From: Tenacibaculum todarodis
GTDB taxonomy: Bacteria > Bacteroidota > Bacteroidia > Flavobacteriales > Flavobacteriaceae
Assembly (NCBI RefSeq): GCF_001889045.1
Contig: NZ_CP018155.1
Location: 1,738,001 to 1,802,000, forward strand
DNA: 64,000 bases
Reading direction: 5' to 3'
Position numbers and translations under genes: made by a program. Positions 1 through 9,303 of the stretch are shown in pieces. The notes beneath the pieces are model-generated. The model worked only from the letters and a program-made list of their open reading frames with translations, was not told the DNA's origin and did no database searches. Positions within the stretch are counted from its first letter, which is position 1, and each line of letters begins with the position of its first letter.

Positions 1-919
1 TATTGTGTCCCAACAACGGAAACGGCGTTAAAGCCAAGTTGAAACCATACATTTCATAATCTGGTGTTTTTATATGGTTTTGATACCAAACGGAAGGTTG
101 AGAAAAACCAATATGTGGATCATTTGCAAAAATTACTTTTCCGTTTTTTGTTTTATCTGCTCCAATTACCCAAGAATTACTTCCAATAAAAGGAGAAATT
201 GGTAATTTCTCTAACAACACATTCATTGAAGCAGCAAAATCTGCTTTCAATTCTGGATTCTTTTCATTTTTGATTAAGGTTAAATTCTGAAATTCAGCAC
301 CTACTAATTCATTAAAATAAGCATCGCCTAATTTTTCTTTCACTTCCGTTAACATTGGATCGGTTTTATGAGCAACCGCAAAACTAAAAGCCATATATCC
401 AAAAACATTATATATATCTTTTATGGAATATTTCTCTTTTTCCAATCCTATTAAATGAAACTCTAATGGTGTTGTTCCTTCAGTAATAAATTGATTTATT
501 CCATTTAAATAAGCTTCCGTAAGTTTATATGCTTCCGAATTTTTATCTAAGTTTTCAATCGTTTTTTCAGCAGCTTCTTCAATACCTAAACCAGAGAAAA
601 ACTTGTCTGTTCTCACTAAATCTTTACCAAAAAGTTCTGCTAATCTACCCGCAGAAATTCTTCTAATCAATTCCATTTGCCACAATCTATCTTGCGCATG
701 CACATAGCCCAAAGCCACATATGCATCTTGTTGGTTTTCCGCGTTAATATGCGGCACGCCAACTTCATCATAATAGACAGTTACTTTATCAGAAATGTTC
801 GTTAATTCTAATTCTCCATTATAAGTTGGATGCAAAGTTCTTGAGAAAACCCATGCTCCAGCTACAAGAAGAATTAATAAAATAAAAATTACTTTTACTG
901 CCTTTTTAAATAGTTTCAT
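1..919 (-). CDS. Penicillin acylase family protein (N-terminal part, runs off the left edge)
   Basis: The frame stays open from the ATG at 919 to the window edge and gives the first 306 residues. This family are N-terminal nucleophile amidohydrolases that hydrolyse amide bonds (beta-lactams, acyl-homoserine lactones or other amides); the substrate cannot be told from sequence. Residues 8-23 form a membrane or signal segment. The family block DEVGVPHINAENQQDAY is at 51-67, followed by GYVHAQDRLWQMELIRR. The autoprocessing site Gly246/Ser247 lies in IGSNSWVIG; Ser247 would be the catalytic nucleophile of the beta chain after self-cleavage. The C-terminal two thirds lie outside the window. The gene is divergent from the aminotransferase at 994, with its own -7 box. 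Confidence 0.9.
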   Translation of the reverse strand, partial: MKLFKKAVKVIFILLILLVAGAWVFSRTLHPTYNGELELTNISDKVTVYYDEVGVPHINAENQQDAYVALGYVHAQDRLWQMELIRRISAGRLAELFGKDLVRTDKFFSGLGIEEAAEKTIENLDKNSEAYKLTEAYLNGINQFITEGTTPLEFHLIGLEKEKYSIKDIYNVFGYMAFSFAVAHKTDPMLTEVKEKLGDAYFNELVGAEFQNLTLIKNEKNPELKADFAASMNVLLEKLPISPFIGSNSWVIGADKTKNGKVIFANDPHIGFSQPSVWYQNHIKTPDYEMYGFNLALTPFPLLGHN

Positions 920-935
920 TTGATAAATTTAATTC

Positions 936-943
936 CAAAGATA
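936..943 (-). promoter_or_regulatory. -7 box of the penicillin acylase gene
   Basis: On the minus strand this reads TATCTTTG, a match to the Bacteroidota TAnnTTTG element, 16 nt before the ATG at 919. Confidence 0.5.
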
Positions 944-959
944 ACAGAAATTTAATTCG

Positions 960-967
960 TATTTTTG
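960..967 (+). promoter_or_regulatory. -7 box of the aminotransferase/galE operon
   Basis: TATTTTTG matches TAnnTTTG and lies 26 nt before the ATG at 994. It is back to back with the minus-strand box at 936-943, so both promoters share a 75-nt gap. Confidence 0.5.
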
Positions 968-993
968 GTGTTCTAAAAAATTCATTCAACAAG

Positions 994-2121
994 ATGAAAA
1001 AAATTCAAATGGTTGACCTACAAGGTCAATATGCAAAGATAAAATCGCAAGTAAACACCGCTTTTGAAAGTGTTTTAGACACAGCTTACTATATTGGAGG
1101 CCCTGAAGTTAAAGGCTTTGGAGCAGATTTAGAAAAATATTTAGATGTAAAACACGTAATTCCATGTGCAAACGGAACCGACGCTTTGCAAATTGCAATG
1201 ATGGGTTTAGGTTTAGAACAAGGAGATGAAGTTATAACGGCAGATTTTACTTTTGCTGCAACAGTAGAAGTGATTGCACTATTAAAATTAACGCCAGTTT
1301 TGGTTGATGTTGAACCTGATACTTTTAATATAGATATTGAAGCGTTAAAAAAAGCTATTACTCCAAAAACAAAAGCTATTGTTCCTGTTCATTTATTTGG
1401 ACAATGTGCCAATATGGAAGCCGTAATGGAAGTTGCTAAAGAGCATAATCTTTATGTAATTGAAGATAATGCACAAGCAATTGGTGCAGATTATACATTC
1501 TCAGATGGAACAAAAAAGAAATCTGGTACTATTGGAAATGTAGGAACTACTTCATTTTTTCCATCTAAAAACTTAGGATGTTATGGAGATGGTGGCGCAA
1601 TTTTTACAAATGATGACGATTTAGCCCACACAATAAGAGGTATTGTAAATCACGGAATGTACAAACGCTATTACCACGATGTTGTTGGAGTAAATTCTCG
1701 TTTAGACAGTTTACAAGCTGCTGTTTTACAAATAAAATTACCTTTACTGGATGGTTTTTGTGATGCACGAAGAAGCGCTGCGGAATACTATTCTACTGCT
1801 TTTGCTAACAATCCAAATATTATTACACCAGTAATTAGCGATTTTACAACTCATGTTTTTCATCAGTATACTTTAAAAATTACGAATGGAAAACGTAATG
1901 AATTGCATCAACATTTATTAGATAATAATATTCCAAATGCAATTTATTATCCAGTTCCTTTACATGCGCAAAAGGCTTATAAAGACGAACGTTATAATGA
2001 AGCAGATTTTAAAGTTACCAATCAATTAATTGATGAAGTCATTTCTTTACCAATGCACACAGAGTTAGATGAAGAACAATTAGCATTTATAACTAAAACA
2101 ATTTTAAATTTTATTAAGTAA
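994..2121 (+). CDS. DegT/DnrJ/EryC1/StrS family PLP-dependent aminotransferase
   Basis: A 375-residue fold-type I aminotransferase of the sugar-nucleotide family, which typically transfers an amino group from glutamate to a keto-sugar nucleotide for surface polysaccharide synthesis. The cofactor lysine is Lys192 in SFFPSKNLGCYGDGGA. CANGTDALQIAM (58-69) forms the phosphate-binding region and VIEDNAQAIG (155-164) carries the Asp that contacts the pyridine nitrogen. Length is normal for the family. galE follows after 37 nt and a small membrane protein after that, so a three-gene operon for sugar-nucleotide supply is likely. The exact sugar substrate cannot be assigned. Confidence 0.93.
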   Translation: MKKIQMVDLQGQYAKIKSQVNTAFESVLDTAYYIGGPEVKGFGADLEKYLDVKHVIPCANGTDALQIAMMGLGLEQGDEVITADFTFAATVEVIALLKLTPVLVDVEPDTFNIDIEALKKAITPKTKAIVPVHLFGQCANMEAVMEVAKEHNLYVIEDNAQAIGADYTFSDGTKKKSGTIGNVGTTSFFPSKNLGCYGDGGAIFTNDDDLAHTIRGIVNHGMYKRYYHDVVGVNSRLDSLQAAVLQIKLPLLDGFCDARRSAAEYYSTAFANNPNIITPVISDFTTHVFHQYTLKITNGKRNELHQHLLDNNIPNAIYYPVPLHAQKAYKDERYNEADFKVTNQLIDEVISLPMHTELDEEQLAFITKTILNFIK

Positions 2122-2158
2122 AAATCATAAAATATTATTTACCCCCTAAAATAATAAA

Positions 2159-3166
2159 ATGAAAAAAATCCTTGTTACTGGCGGATTAGGTTTTATAGGT
2201 TCTCACACTGTTGTAGAGTTACAAAACGCTGGATTTAATGTTTTAATTATTGACAACCTTTCTAATTCTAGAATAGAGGCTTTAGAACAAATAAAATCCA
2301 TAACAAGTGTAAAACCAGATTTTTACAATATTGATATTCGTAGTAAAGAAGCTTTAAAAAGTTTTTTTGATACTGAAAAAGTAGACGGAATTATTCATTT
2401 CGCAGCTTTAAAAAGTGTTGGTGAAAGCGTACAAAAACCACAAGAGTATTTTGAAAATAATGTAGATGGTTTAGTTAATCTATTAGCTGAAATTAAAAAC
2501 AGAAACCTCAATAATTTAATTTTCAGTTCTTCTTGTACCGTTTATGGACAAGCAGATGAATTGCCGATTACAGAAAACGCTCCACTTAAACCTGCGGAAT
2601 CTCCGTATGGAGAAACCAAACAAATTGGCGAAAAAATTATAAATGAAAGTTGTCTTTCAAACAATTTAAAGGCAATAGCATTGCGTTATTTTAATCCTAT
2701 TGGCGCGCACAAAAGTGCTAAAATTGGCGAATTACCTTTAGGAATTCCACAAAATTTAATTCCGTACGTAACCCAAACTGCAGCTGGAATTAGAGAACAA
2801 TTATCTGTTTTTGGAGACGATTATCCAACTAAAGACGGAACCGCTGTTCGTGATTATATACACGTTGTAGATTTAGCAAAAGCACATATTTCAGCATTAA
2901 AAAGACTCATCAATAAAAGTAACAAAACAAATTTTGAAGTTTTTAATATAGGAACTGGAAAAGGAACTTCAGTTTTAGAAATTATAAAAACTTTTGAAAA
3001 AGTAACCAATCAAAAACTAAATTATAAAATTGTTGAAAGACGCTCTGGAGATATAACTTCTGCCTATGCAGATACTACTCTCGCCAACAAAGAACTGAAT
3101 TGGAAAACAGAAAAAACTTTAGACCAAGCGTTACTCTCTGCCTGGAAATGGCAACAAAAACAATAA
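2159..3166 (+). CDS. galE: UDP-glucose 4-epimerase
   Basis: Interconverts UDP-glucose and UDP-galactose with bound NAD, feeding galactose into glycans or the Leloir pathway. It is a 335-residue extended short-chain dehydrogenase with the nucleotide-binding glycine motif TGGLGFIGS at 7-15, the catalytic Ser in SSSCTVYG (123-130) and the YxxxK pair Tyr150/Lys154 in SPYGETK. The C-terminal RRSGDITSAYAD block is the typical GalE substrate-binding region. Only 6 nt separate it from the next membrane protein gene, so the two are probably co-transcribed with the upstream aminotransferase. Confidence 0.95.
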   Translation: MKKILVTGGLGFIGSHTVVELQNAGFNVLIIDNLSNSRIEALEQIKSITSVKPDFYNIDIRSKEALKSFFDTEKVDGIIHFAALKSVGESVQKPQEYFENNVDGLVNLLAEIKNRNLNNLIFSSSCTVYGQADELPITENAPLKPAESPYGETKQIGEKIINESCLSNNLKAIALRYFNPIGAHKSAKIGELPLGIPQNLIPYVTQTAAGIREQLSVFGDDYPTKDGTAVRDYIHVVDLAKAHISALKRLINKSNKTNFEVFNIGTGKGTSVLEIIKTFEKVTNQKLNYKIVERRSGDITSAYADTTLANKELNWKTEKTLDQALLSAWKWQQKQ

Positions 3167-3172
3167 TAAATT

Positions 3173-3574
3173 ATGGAAAACGAAATTAAGACATTAAAAA
3201 TTATTCATTTTGCATTATTAGCAGGATTAACACTTGGCTATTTTATAATTGGAGACATCTTAAACATTACGGTTCCTACACTAGAAGGAGAAAACTTGTA
3301 TTATATATTTATTCCTGCAATTGCAGTTTTAGCAAGTAACTTTGTATTTAAAAACTTACTATCAAAAATAGATAAGATACAATCTAAAGAAGAAAAAATG
3401 ATGCAATATCAAACAGCTTCAATTGTTCGTTGGGCAATTCTAGAAGGTAGTGCATTTTTAATTTTATTTCTAAAACCTGAATTAGCTATTTTTGGGCTTT
3501 TACTAATATTATACTTATTTTTAGTAAAACCTACTAAAGAAAAAATTGAAAACGAGTTAGATATTAAACTATAG
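3173..3574 (+). CDS. Small four-helix inner-membrane protein of unknown function
   Basis: A 133-residue hydrophobic protein with four probable transmembrane segments near residues 10-30, 43-61, 84-101 and 104-119, and a charged cytoplasmic loop (KIDKIQSKEEKM) between helices 2 and 3. I recognise no enzyme motif. It starts 6 nt after galE stops and a strong terminator follows it, so it is the last gene of the aminotransferase-galE unit. The position may be only operon economy and does not prove a role in glycan synthesis. Confidence 0.75.
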   Translation: MENEIKTLKIIHFALLAGLTLGYFIIGDILNITVPTLEGENLYYIFIPAIAVLASNFVFKNLLSKIDKIQSKEEKMMQYQTASIVRWAILEGSAFLILFLKPELAIFGLLLILYLFLVKPTKEKIENELDIKL

Positions 3575-3618
3575 CGTTTGTAGTTTTAAATGAAACATTA
3601 TAACAACTAATTTTAAAG

Positions 3619-3653
3619 AAAACTCAAACTATATCTAGTTTGAGTTTTTTTTT
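3619..3653 (+). terminator. Rho-independent terminator after the galE operon
   Basis: Perfect 11-bp stem AACTCAAACTA / TAGTTTGAGTT (3621-3631 and 3636-3646) with a TATC loop, ending in a run of nine T. Confidence 0.85.
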
Positions 3654-3717
3654 AACAATACATAAAGATTTTCCTAATTTAGTTTTAGTAATTTTATAAA
3701 CTCAAAAATCAACTCAA

Positions 3718-6549
3718 ATGAAAAAAATATGTATCGCTTTTTTAGCAATTACAAGTTTAATAGCTTGTAATACTTCCAAAGAAAAAACACCGGAACTAAG
3801 TATTAATTACAAAAAAATAGAATTAAAAAATGGATTAGATGTTATCTTTCATGTAGACAAATCAGATCCTGTAGTTGCAGTAGAGTTAATGGTACACGTT
3901 GGTTCTGCTAGAGAAATTGAAGGCCGAACAGGTTTTGCTCATTTATTTGAACATTTATTATTTCTAGAATCTGAAAACTTAGGAAAAGGTGGGTTAGATA
4001 AAATGAGCGCAAGAATTGGTGGTTCTGGAGCAAATGGATCTACTTCTAGAGACAGAACAAACTACTTGCAAACTGTACCAAAAAATGGTTTAGAAAAAAT
4101 GATTTGGGCAGAGGCAGATAAATTAGGTTGGTTTATAAACACCGTTACAGACCCAGTTTTAGCAAAAGAAAAACAAGTTGTAAAGAACGAAAAAAGACAG
4201 AGTAATGATAATAGACCTTATGGTCATAATCAATATGTAATTGGTAAAAACTTATATCCAAAAGATCATCCTTATAACTGGCAAGTAATTGGTTCTTTAG
4301 AAGATTTACAAAATGCTACTTTGCAAGATGTAAAAACATTTTTTAAAAAATGGTATGTTCCTAATAATTCAACCTTAGTTTTGTCTGGAGATATAGATGT
4401 AGAACAGGCAACAAAATGGGTTCATAAATATTTTGATGAAATCCCTAAAGGAAATGAAATTCCTGCATTAGAAAAAAGACCAGGAAAAGTTAACCAAATT
4501 AAATCTTTATATTACGAAGATAATTTTGCAAGAGTACCACAATTAACTATGGTTTGGCCAACTGTTGAACAATACCATCCAGATTCTTATGCATTAAACG
4601 TTTTATCCCAATATTTAACAGACGGAAAATCGGCTCCATTTAATACAATTTTAATTGATGATTTAAAACTAACTTCTCGTACAGGAATGTATAGTAGAAA
4701 TTCCGAATTAGCAGGAGAAACACAAATTGCAATTAGAGCTTTTAACAATGTAAAATTAGATGATGTAAAAGCTGGAATAGAAAAAGCTTTTGCAAAATTT
4801 GAAGAAGAAGGTATTTCTGAAAAAGATTTAAATAGAATTAAAGCCGGACAAGAAACACGCTTTTACAGTAGCTTATCTAGCGTATTAGGAAAAGGAACCA
4901 ATTTAGCTTCTTACAATACATATACAGGAAATCCTGGCTTTGTAACACAAGACATAAAAAACACACTTGCTGTAACAACAGAAGATGTAATACGTGTTTA
5001 TAACAAATACATTAAAGCCAAAAATTATGTAGCCACTAGTTTTGTTCCTAGAAGTTCTGCAGAATTAGCTTTAACAGGAGCTATTTTAGCGGATGTTGTA
5101 GAAGAGAAAATTGTAACAGGAGCAGAAGAGAAATTCGATCCAAAAATTGCTGCAACTTACGAGAAAACCCCTTCTACTTTTGATAGAAGTATAGAACCTC
5201 CATACGGAAATACTCCTTCATTAGCAGTTCCTAAAGTTTATGAGAGTAGCCTAGAAAATGGCTTAAAAATATTCGGAATACAAAATGATGAAGTTCCTTT
5301 AGTGCGTTTTAATATTACTATTGATGGCGGACAATTACTAGAGTCTATGGATAAATTAGGCGTTGCTAATTTAACAGCAGACTTGTTAAACAAAGGAACA
5401 AAAAACAAAAGTGTAAAAGAATTAGAAGAAGCAATTCAAGATTTGGGCGCTACAATTAATGTATATTCAGATACAGAAAACATTACTTTAAGCGGAACAA
5501 CTTTAGCTAAAAACTACACCCAAACATTGGCATTAGCTGAAGAAATTTTGTTAGAACCTAGATTCGATAAAAAAGAGTTCGAATTACTTAAAAAAGCTGC
5601 AATTACTAACTTACGCCAGCAAGAAGCAAATCCAAATTCAGTTGCAAGTAATGCTTACAACGAATTAATTTACGGAAAAGATAATATCCGCTCTAAAAAT
5701 ATTTTAGGTAATTTAACGTCTGTAGAAAAAATAACAATTGACGATTTAAAAACCTATTACAATAATTACATTTCTCCATCTGTCACAAAAATGTTAGTTG
5801 TTGGAGATATTTCTAAAGAAAAAGTAATAACATCTCTAGAAAATTTGAATACAAAATGGAAAGCAAAAGAAGTTACAATACCCGTGTACAAAACACCAGA
5901 TGCTCCTACTAAACCAACAGTTTATTTTTATGACATTCCTAATGCAAAACAATCAACTTTAAAATTTGGTGCTCCAGCTTTAGCGGTAACAGACAAAGAG
6001 TATCATGCAGCTACTGTTATGAATTATATTCTTGGCGGAGGTGGATTTGCTTCTCGTCTAACACAGGAACTAAGAGAAGGAAAAGGGTATACTTACGGAA
6101 TCCGTTCTGGTTTTTCTGGTACAAAAGCAAAAGGAGCTTTCACAATTTCAAGTGGAGTTCGTTCTAATGTTACATTAGAATCTGCACAAGCAGTTAAAAA
6201 AATACTAGAAGACTATCCAACTACTTTTTCTGATAAAGATTTAGAAACAACAAAAAGTTTCTTAATTAAAAGTAATGCAAGAGCATTTGAAACCTCTTGG
6301 GCAAAACTAAATATGCTTTCCAATATTAGTGATTACGGGTTAAAAGCTGATTATGTGAACGACTTTGAAAAAATAGTAAATAATATGACAAAAGAACGTG
6401 TTAAGGAACTTGCTAATAAATATGTAAACCCAAATAAAATGATTTGGTTAGTTGTTGGTGATGCAGAAACACAACTAGAAAGAATGAAAGAATTAGGCTA
6501 TGGAGAACCAATTCTATTAAATAAAAGGCAGCAGAAAATTAAGAACTAG
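3718..6549 (+). CDS. M16 (pitrilysin) family zinc metalloprotease, duplicated, lipoprotein
   Basis: A 943-residue exported peptidase made of two M16 halves. The N-terminus MKKICIAFLAITSLIAC is a lipoprotein signal with lipid-anchor Cys17. The first half carries the inverted zinc motif HLFEH (75-79) with the third ligand Glu158 in VVKNEKRQ, so this half is catalytic. The second half, from about residue 505, has LGVANLTADLLNKG where the zinc motif would be and is a non-catalytic partner domain; its GGGGFASRLTQELREGKGYTYG block is the usual family signature. Likely role: degradation of short peptides in the periplasm. It stands alone between two terminators. Confidence 0.93.
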   Translation: MKKICIAFLAITSLIACNTSKEKTPELSINYKKIELKNGLDVIFHVDKSDPVVAVELMVHVGSAREIEGRTGFAHLFEHLLFLESENLGKGGLDKMSARIGGSGANGSTSRDRTNYLQTVPKNGLEKMIWAEADKLGWFINTVTDPVLAKEKQVVKNEKRQSNDNRPYGHNQYVIGKNLYPKDHPYNWQVIGSLEDLQNATLQDVKTFFKKWYVPNNSTLVLSGDIDVEQATKWVHKYFDEIPKGNEIPALEKRPGKVNQIKSLYYEDNFARVPQLTMVWPTVEQYHPDSYALNVLSQYLTDGKSAPFNTILIDDLKLTSRTGMYSRNSELAGETQIAIRAFNNVKLDDVKAGIEKAFAKFEEEGISEKDLNRIKAGQETRFYSSLSSVLGKGTNLASYNTYTGNPGFVTQDIKNTLAVTTEDVIRVYNKYIKAKNYVATSFVPRSSAELALTGAILADVVEEKIVTGAEEKFDPKIAATYEKTPSTFDRSIEPPYGNTPSLAVPKVYESSLENGLKIFGIQNDEVPLVRFNITIDGGQLLESMDKLGVANLTADLLNKGTKNKSVKELEEAIQDLGATINVYSDTENITLSGTTLAKNYTQTLALAEEILLEPRFDKKEFELLKKAAITNLRQQEANPNSVASNAYNELIYGKDNIRSKNILGNLTSVEKITIDDLKTYYNNYISPSVTKMLVVGDISKEKVITSLENLNTKWKAKEVTIPVYKTPDAPTKPTVYFYDIPNAKQSTLKFGAPALAVTDKEYHAATVMNYILGGGGFASRLTQELREGKGYTYGIRSGFSGTKAKGAFTISSGVRSNVTLESAQAVKKILEDYPTTFSDKDLETTKSFLIKSNARAFETSWAKLNMLSNISDYGLKADYVNDFEKIVNNMTKERVKELANKYVNPNKMIWLVVGDAETQLERMKELGYGEPILLNKRQQKIKN

Positions 6550-6568
6550 ATTTAAAATAATTAAATAA

Positions 6569-6605
6569 GAAAGCTCCAATGTTAAATTTAACATTGGGGC
6601 TTTCT
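6569..6605. terminator. Bidirectional terminator between the M16 protease and fabD
   Basis: GAAAGCTCCAATGTTAAA and its near-perfect complement form a long stem with one G-T pair. There is an A-rich left arm and a T-rich right arm, so it can stop both the rightward M16 gene and the leftward fabD transcript. Confidence 0.8.
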
Positions 6606-6623
6606 ATTATTAATAACCTAAAA

Positions 6624-7511
6624 TTATTCCGATAATACAGCTCCACTAGCAGCAACGCTTCTATCAATTTTACGCATTAAACCTTGTAAAACTTTACCTG
6701 GCCCAACTTCAATAAATTCAGTTCCTCCATCAGCAATCATAGCCTGAATACACTGTGTCCATTTTACAGGCGCAGTTAATTGTTTTATTAAATTCTCTTT
6801 AATTTCAGCAGGATTTGTAACCGCTTTTGCTGGCACATTTTGATACACAGCACAAGTAGGTTCATTAAATACAGTTGCTTCAATCGCAGCAGCTAATTCC
6901 TCTCTTGCTGGCTCCATCATTGGTGAGTGAAAAGCTCCACCAACAGGTAACATTAAAGCTCTTCTTGCACCTTTTTCTTTAAAAACTTCACACGCTTTTT
7001 CAATAGCAGAAACTTCACCAGAAATTACTAATTGTCCAGGACAATTGTAATTTGCCGCTACCACTACTCCATCAATTTCTTCACAAGTATCTTCTACTAT
7101 TTTATCATCCAAACCTAAAACCGCTGCCATTGTAGATGGAGCAATTTCACACGCTTTTTGCATTGCCAAAGCACGTTTAGAAACCAAGGTTAATCCGTCT
7201 TCAAAAGACAAAACTCCGTTGGCAACTAATGCCGATAATTCTCCTAAAGAATGTCCTGCAACCATTTCTGGTTTAAAAGAATCTCCTAAAACTTTCGCTA
7301 AAATTACAGAATGCAAAAAGATGGCAGGTTGCGTAACTTTAGTTTGTTTTAACTCTTCTGCGGTTCCTTCAAACATTACGTCCGTAATAGAAAAACCTAA
7401 AATAGTATTTGCTTTTTCAAACAGTTCTTGCGCTAACGGATAGTTTTCGTATAAATCCAATCCCATTCCTGTAAATTGCGCTCCTTGACCCGGAAAAATA
7501 TATGCTTTCAT
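6624..7511 (-). CDS. fabD: Malonyl-CoA:ACP transacylase
   Basis: Moves malonyl groups from CoA to acyl carrier protein, the entry step of type II fatty-acid synthesis. The 295-residue protein starts MKAYIFPGQGAQ; the catalytic Ser88 is in AGHSLGE and the catalytic His195 in GAFHSPMM. The open frame extends 15 codons further upstream (to 7556), but a TAnnTTTG box occupies 7554-7561 and would place the RNA start inside that extension. I therefore use the Met at 7511, which is also the usual N-terminus of the family. It is monocistronic here. Confidence 0.95.
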   Translation of the reverse strand: MKAYIFPGQGAQFTGMGLDLYENYPLAQELFEKANTILGFSITDVMFEGTAEELKQTKVTQPAIFLHSVILAKVLGDSFKPEMVAGHSLGELSALVANGVLSFEDGLTLVSKRALAMQKACEIAPSTMAAVLGLDDKIVEDTCEEIDGVVVAANYNCPGQLVISGEVSAIEKACEVFKEKGARRALMLPVGGAFHSPMMEPAREELAAAIEATVFNEPTCAVYQNVPAKAVTNPAEIKENLIKQLTAPVKWTQCIQAMIADGGTEFIEVGPGKVLQGLMRKIDRSVAASGAVLSE

Positions 7512-7553
7512 GTATTGTGTATTTGTGTAACTGTTTATTCGTTTAATTGTTGG

Positions 7554-7561
7554 CAAAAATA
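7554..7561 (-). promoter_or_regulatory. -7 box of fabD
   Basis: Minus-strand TATTTTTG. It overlaps the first codons of the longest open frame and supports the internal Met at 7511 as the true start. Confidence 0.5.
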
Positions 7562-7571
7562 AACATTTTAA

Positions 7572-7712
7572 TTTGAAGCTATTTCCCGCTTTCCGCTATA
7601 TCTTTTTTACCTCTGTTCTCGATACAAATTTGTTCATACTTCACAAATTCACTCGAACTGACAGTAAAAAAGGATGCCGCTACAATCGGGGCTAAACTTG
7701 TTTGCTAACTTT
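7572..7712 (+). repeat. Composite dispersed repeat, copy A (subtype i, with an insert)
   Basis: The left half contains GCTTTCCGCTATATCTTTT and the right half AAAAAAGGATGCCGCTACAAT, then ACTTGTTTGCTAACTTT. The same halves recur in copies at 19277, 33342 and 48215, and the outer ends recur in all seven copies. Here the spacer between the halves is filled by a second palindromic repeat (7613-7664). Confidence 0.7.
7613..7664. repeat. TCTCGATACA palindromic repeat nested in copy A
   Basis: TTCTCGATACA at the left and TTCACTCGAACTGACAG at the right flank a stem AATTTGT / ACAAATT. The same ends, in inverse orientation, occur at 21908-21957. Confidence 0.55.
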
Positions 7713-7777
7713 AGTCATCAATTCTAAAAATCTAATAATCTAACTATCGAGTTATCTAAAATCACTATTTTCGTTCT

Positions 7778-8464
7778 ATGACACTAGAAAACAAAAATCT
7801 TGCCCAAAATATTTATCTAATTCTGGCTGCATTGTTTATTGCGTCTTTGGTAGCATCAAACTTAATATTTCAGAAATTCTTTTATTGGGAACCATTTGGT
7901 TTGTACCGATTTGAAATTTCTGTTGGAATACTTCCCTATCCGATTACTTTTTTAATAACCGATATTTTATCAGAAATCTACGGAAAAAAGAAAGCAAATC
8001 AAGTTGTAATTGCTGGTATTTTTGCATCCTTTTTTTCAATGTTAATTATTTTAGTGGCAGATTTCACTCCTGCAATTGATAATTCTCCAATAGATAATAA
8101 AACCTTTCATCAAGTTTTTGGATTATCTCCTTTAGCAGTTTTAGCATCCATGTTGGCATATTTACTTGCGCAGTTTATAGATATTAGAATTTTTCATTTC
8201 TGGAAAAAACTAACTAAAGGAAAACACCTTTGGTTACGTAATAACTTTTCAACCTTTGCTTCACAATTTATAGACACTTTTACAGTAGTTTCCTTATTAT
8301 CTATTTTTGGTATTTTACCTTGGTCTATTTTTACATCATTACTAATAAGCGGATTTTTATTCAAAGTAATTATAGCGGCTTTAGACACTCCAATTTTATA
8401 CGGAATTATATACCTTTTCCGAAGAAAATTCAATTTAAAAGTAGGTGAAGAAATTTTGGATTAA
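7778..8464 (+). CDS. Queuosine precursor transporter (YhhQ/DUF165 family)
   Basis: A 228-residue integral membrane protein with about six hydrophobic segments. Its blocks LPYPITFLITDILSEIYGKK (51-70) and FASQFIDTFTVV are typical of the DUF165/VUT_1 family, which imports the queuosine precursors preQ0 or preQ1 used for tRNA modification. I see no preQ1 riboswitch in the upstream gap, which instead holds a dispersed repeat. DUF547 follows 54 nt downstream on the same strand; co-transcription is possible but no functional link is evident. Confidence 0.88.
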   Translation: MTLENKNLAQNIYLILAALFIASLVASNLIFQKFFYWEPFGLYRFEISVGILPYPITFLITDILSEIYGKKKANQVVIAGIFASFFSMLIILVADFTPAIDNSPIDNKTFHQVFGLSPLAVLASMLAYLLAQFIDIRIFHFWKKLTKGKHLWLRNNFSTFASQFIDTFTVVSLLSIFGILPWSIFTSLLISGFLFKVIIAALDTPILYGIIYLFRRKFNLKVGEEILD

Positions 8465-8518
8465 TTTTTGTAATCAATAGTAAAAGGTTTCGTCTAAAAA
8501 ACAATAAATTATATAAAA

Positions 8519-9229
8519 ATGAAGAATTTTATAACAGCAATACTTTTAATGTTATTTGTTTCAGCAAGTGCACAAACTTCAACATTTAATGAACTATTGC
8601 AAAAACATGTTAGCAAACAAGGAAATGTAGATTACAAAGGATTAAAAACTAACGAGACTAAGTTAGACAGTTACCTAAACTATTTAGCTACAACAACTCC
8701 AGATAAATCTTGGTCTACAAATAAGCAAAAAGCCTTTTGGATTAACGCTTATAATGCATATACTCTAAAATTAATTTTAAGTAATTATCCTTTAAAAAGC
8801 ATTACAGATATAAAGGAAAAAGGCAATATAGCTTGGAAAATTCCATTTGTAAAAGTTGGTAAAAAAACTTATACATTGGATCATCTTGAACACAAGATTT
8901 TGCGTAAAGACTTATTTGACCCTAGAGTTCATGTTGGCGTAAATTGTGCATCTGGTTCTTGTCCTAAGTTACACAACAAGGCTTTTACAGAAGAAAACAT
9001 TAATGCCGAATTGGATAAACTAATGGTTGCTTTTGTTAATGATAGCAACAAAAACAAACTAAATAAAAAGAGTACTGTTCATCTTTCAGAAATTTTTAAC
9101 TGGTTTAAAGAGGATTTTACAAAAGATGGTTCTGTTATAGATTTCATTAATAAATACGCATCAGAAAAAGTAAATACGGATGCTAAAATTCATTATTTAC
9201 CTTACGATTGGAATCTTAACGGTAAGTAG
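8519..9229 (+). CDS. DUF547 domain-containing exported protein
   Basis: A 236-residue protein with a signal peptide (residues 1-18, MKNFITAILLMLFVSASA). The rest is one DUF547 domain: KQKAFWINAYNAYTLKLIL (64-82), DPRVHVGVNCASGSCPKL (around 138-155) and the C-terminal LPYDWNLN are its hallmark blocks. The biochemical role is unknown, although the conserved Cys and His of the VNCASxSCP segment suggest a catalytic or metal site. The gene lies 74 nt before the arsenosugar block, and I recall DUF547 genes near such clusters in other genomes, but involvement here is inference. Confidence 0.88.
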   Translation: MKNFITAILLMLFVSASAQTSTFNELLQKHVSKQGNVDYKGLKTNETKLDSYLNYLATTTPDKSWSTNKQKAFWINAYNAYTLKLILSNYPLKSITDIKEKGNIAWKIPFVKVGKKTYTLDHLEHKILRKDLFDPRVHVGVNCASGSCPKLHNKAFTEENINAELDKLMVAFVNDSNKNKLNKKSTVHLSEIFNWFKEDFTKDGSVIDFINKYASEKVNTDAKIHYLPYDWNLNGK

Positions 9230-9303
9230 GTAGCGTTGCTACTTTATTTAAAATATAATTGAAAACAATTTGTACTTTTACTTTTCAACTGAAATAAAAC
9301 AAA

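Noticed and set aside
7512..7556. Longer N-terminus for fabD
   Set aside because: The extension overlaps the -7 box and is not family-like; the MKAYIFPGQGAQ start is.
7690..7777. preQ1 riboswitch before the queuosine precursor transporter
   Set aside because: No C-rich stem-loop with an A-rich tail of the preQ1 type is visible; the gap is repeat and AT-rich sequence.
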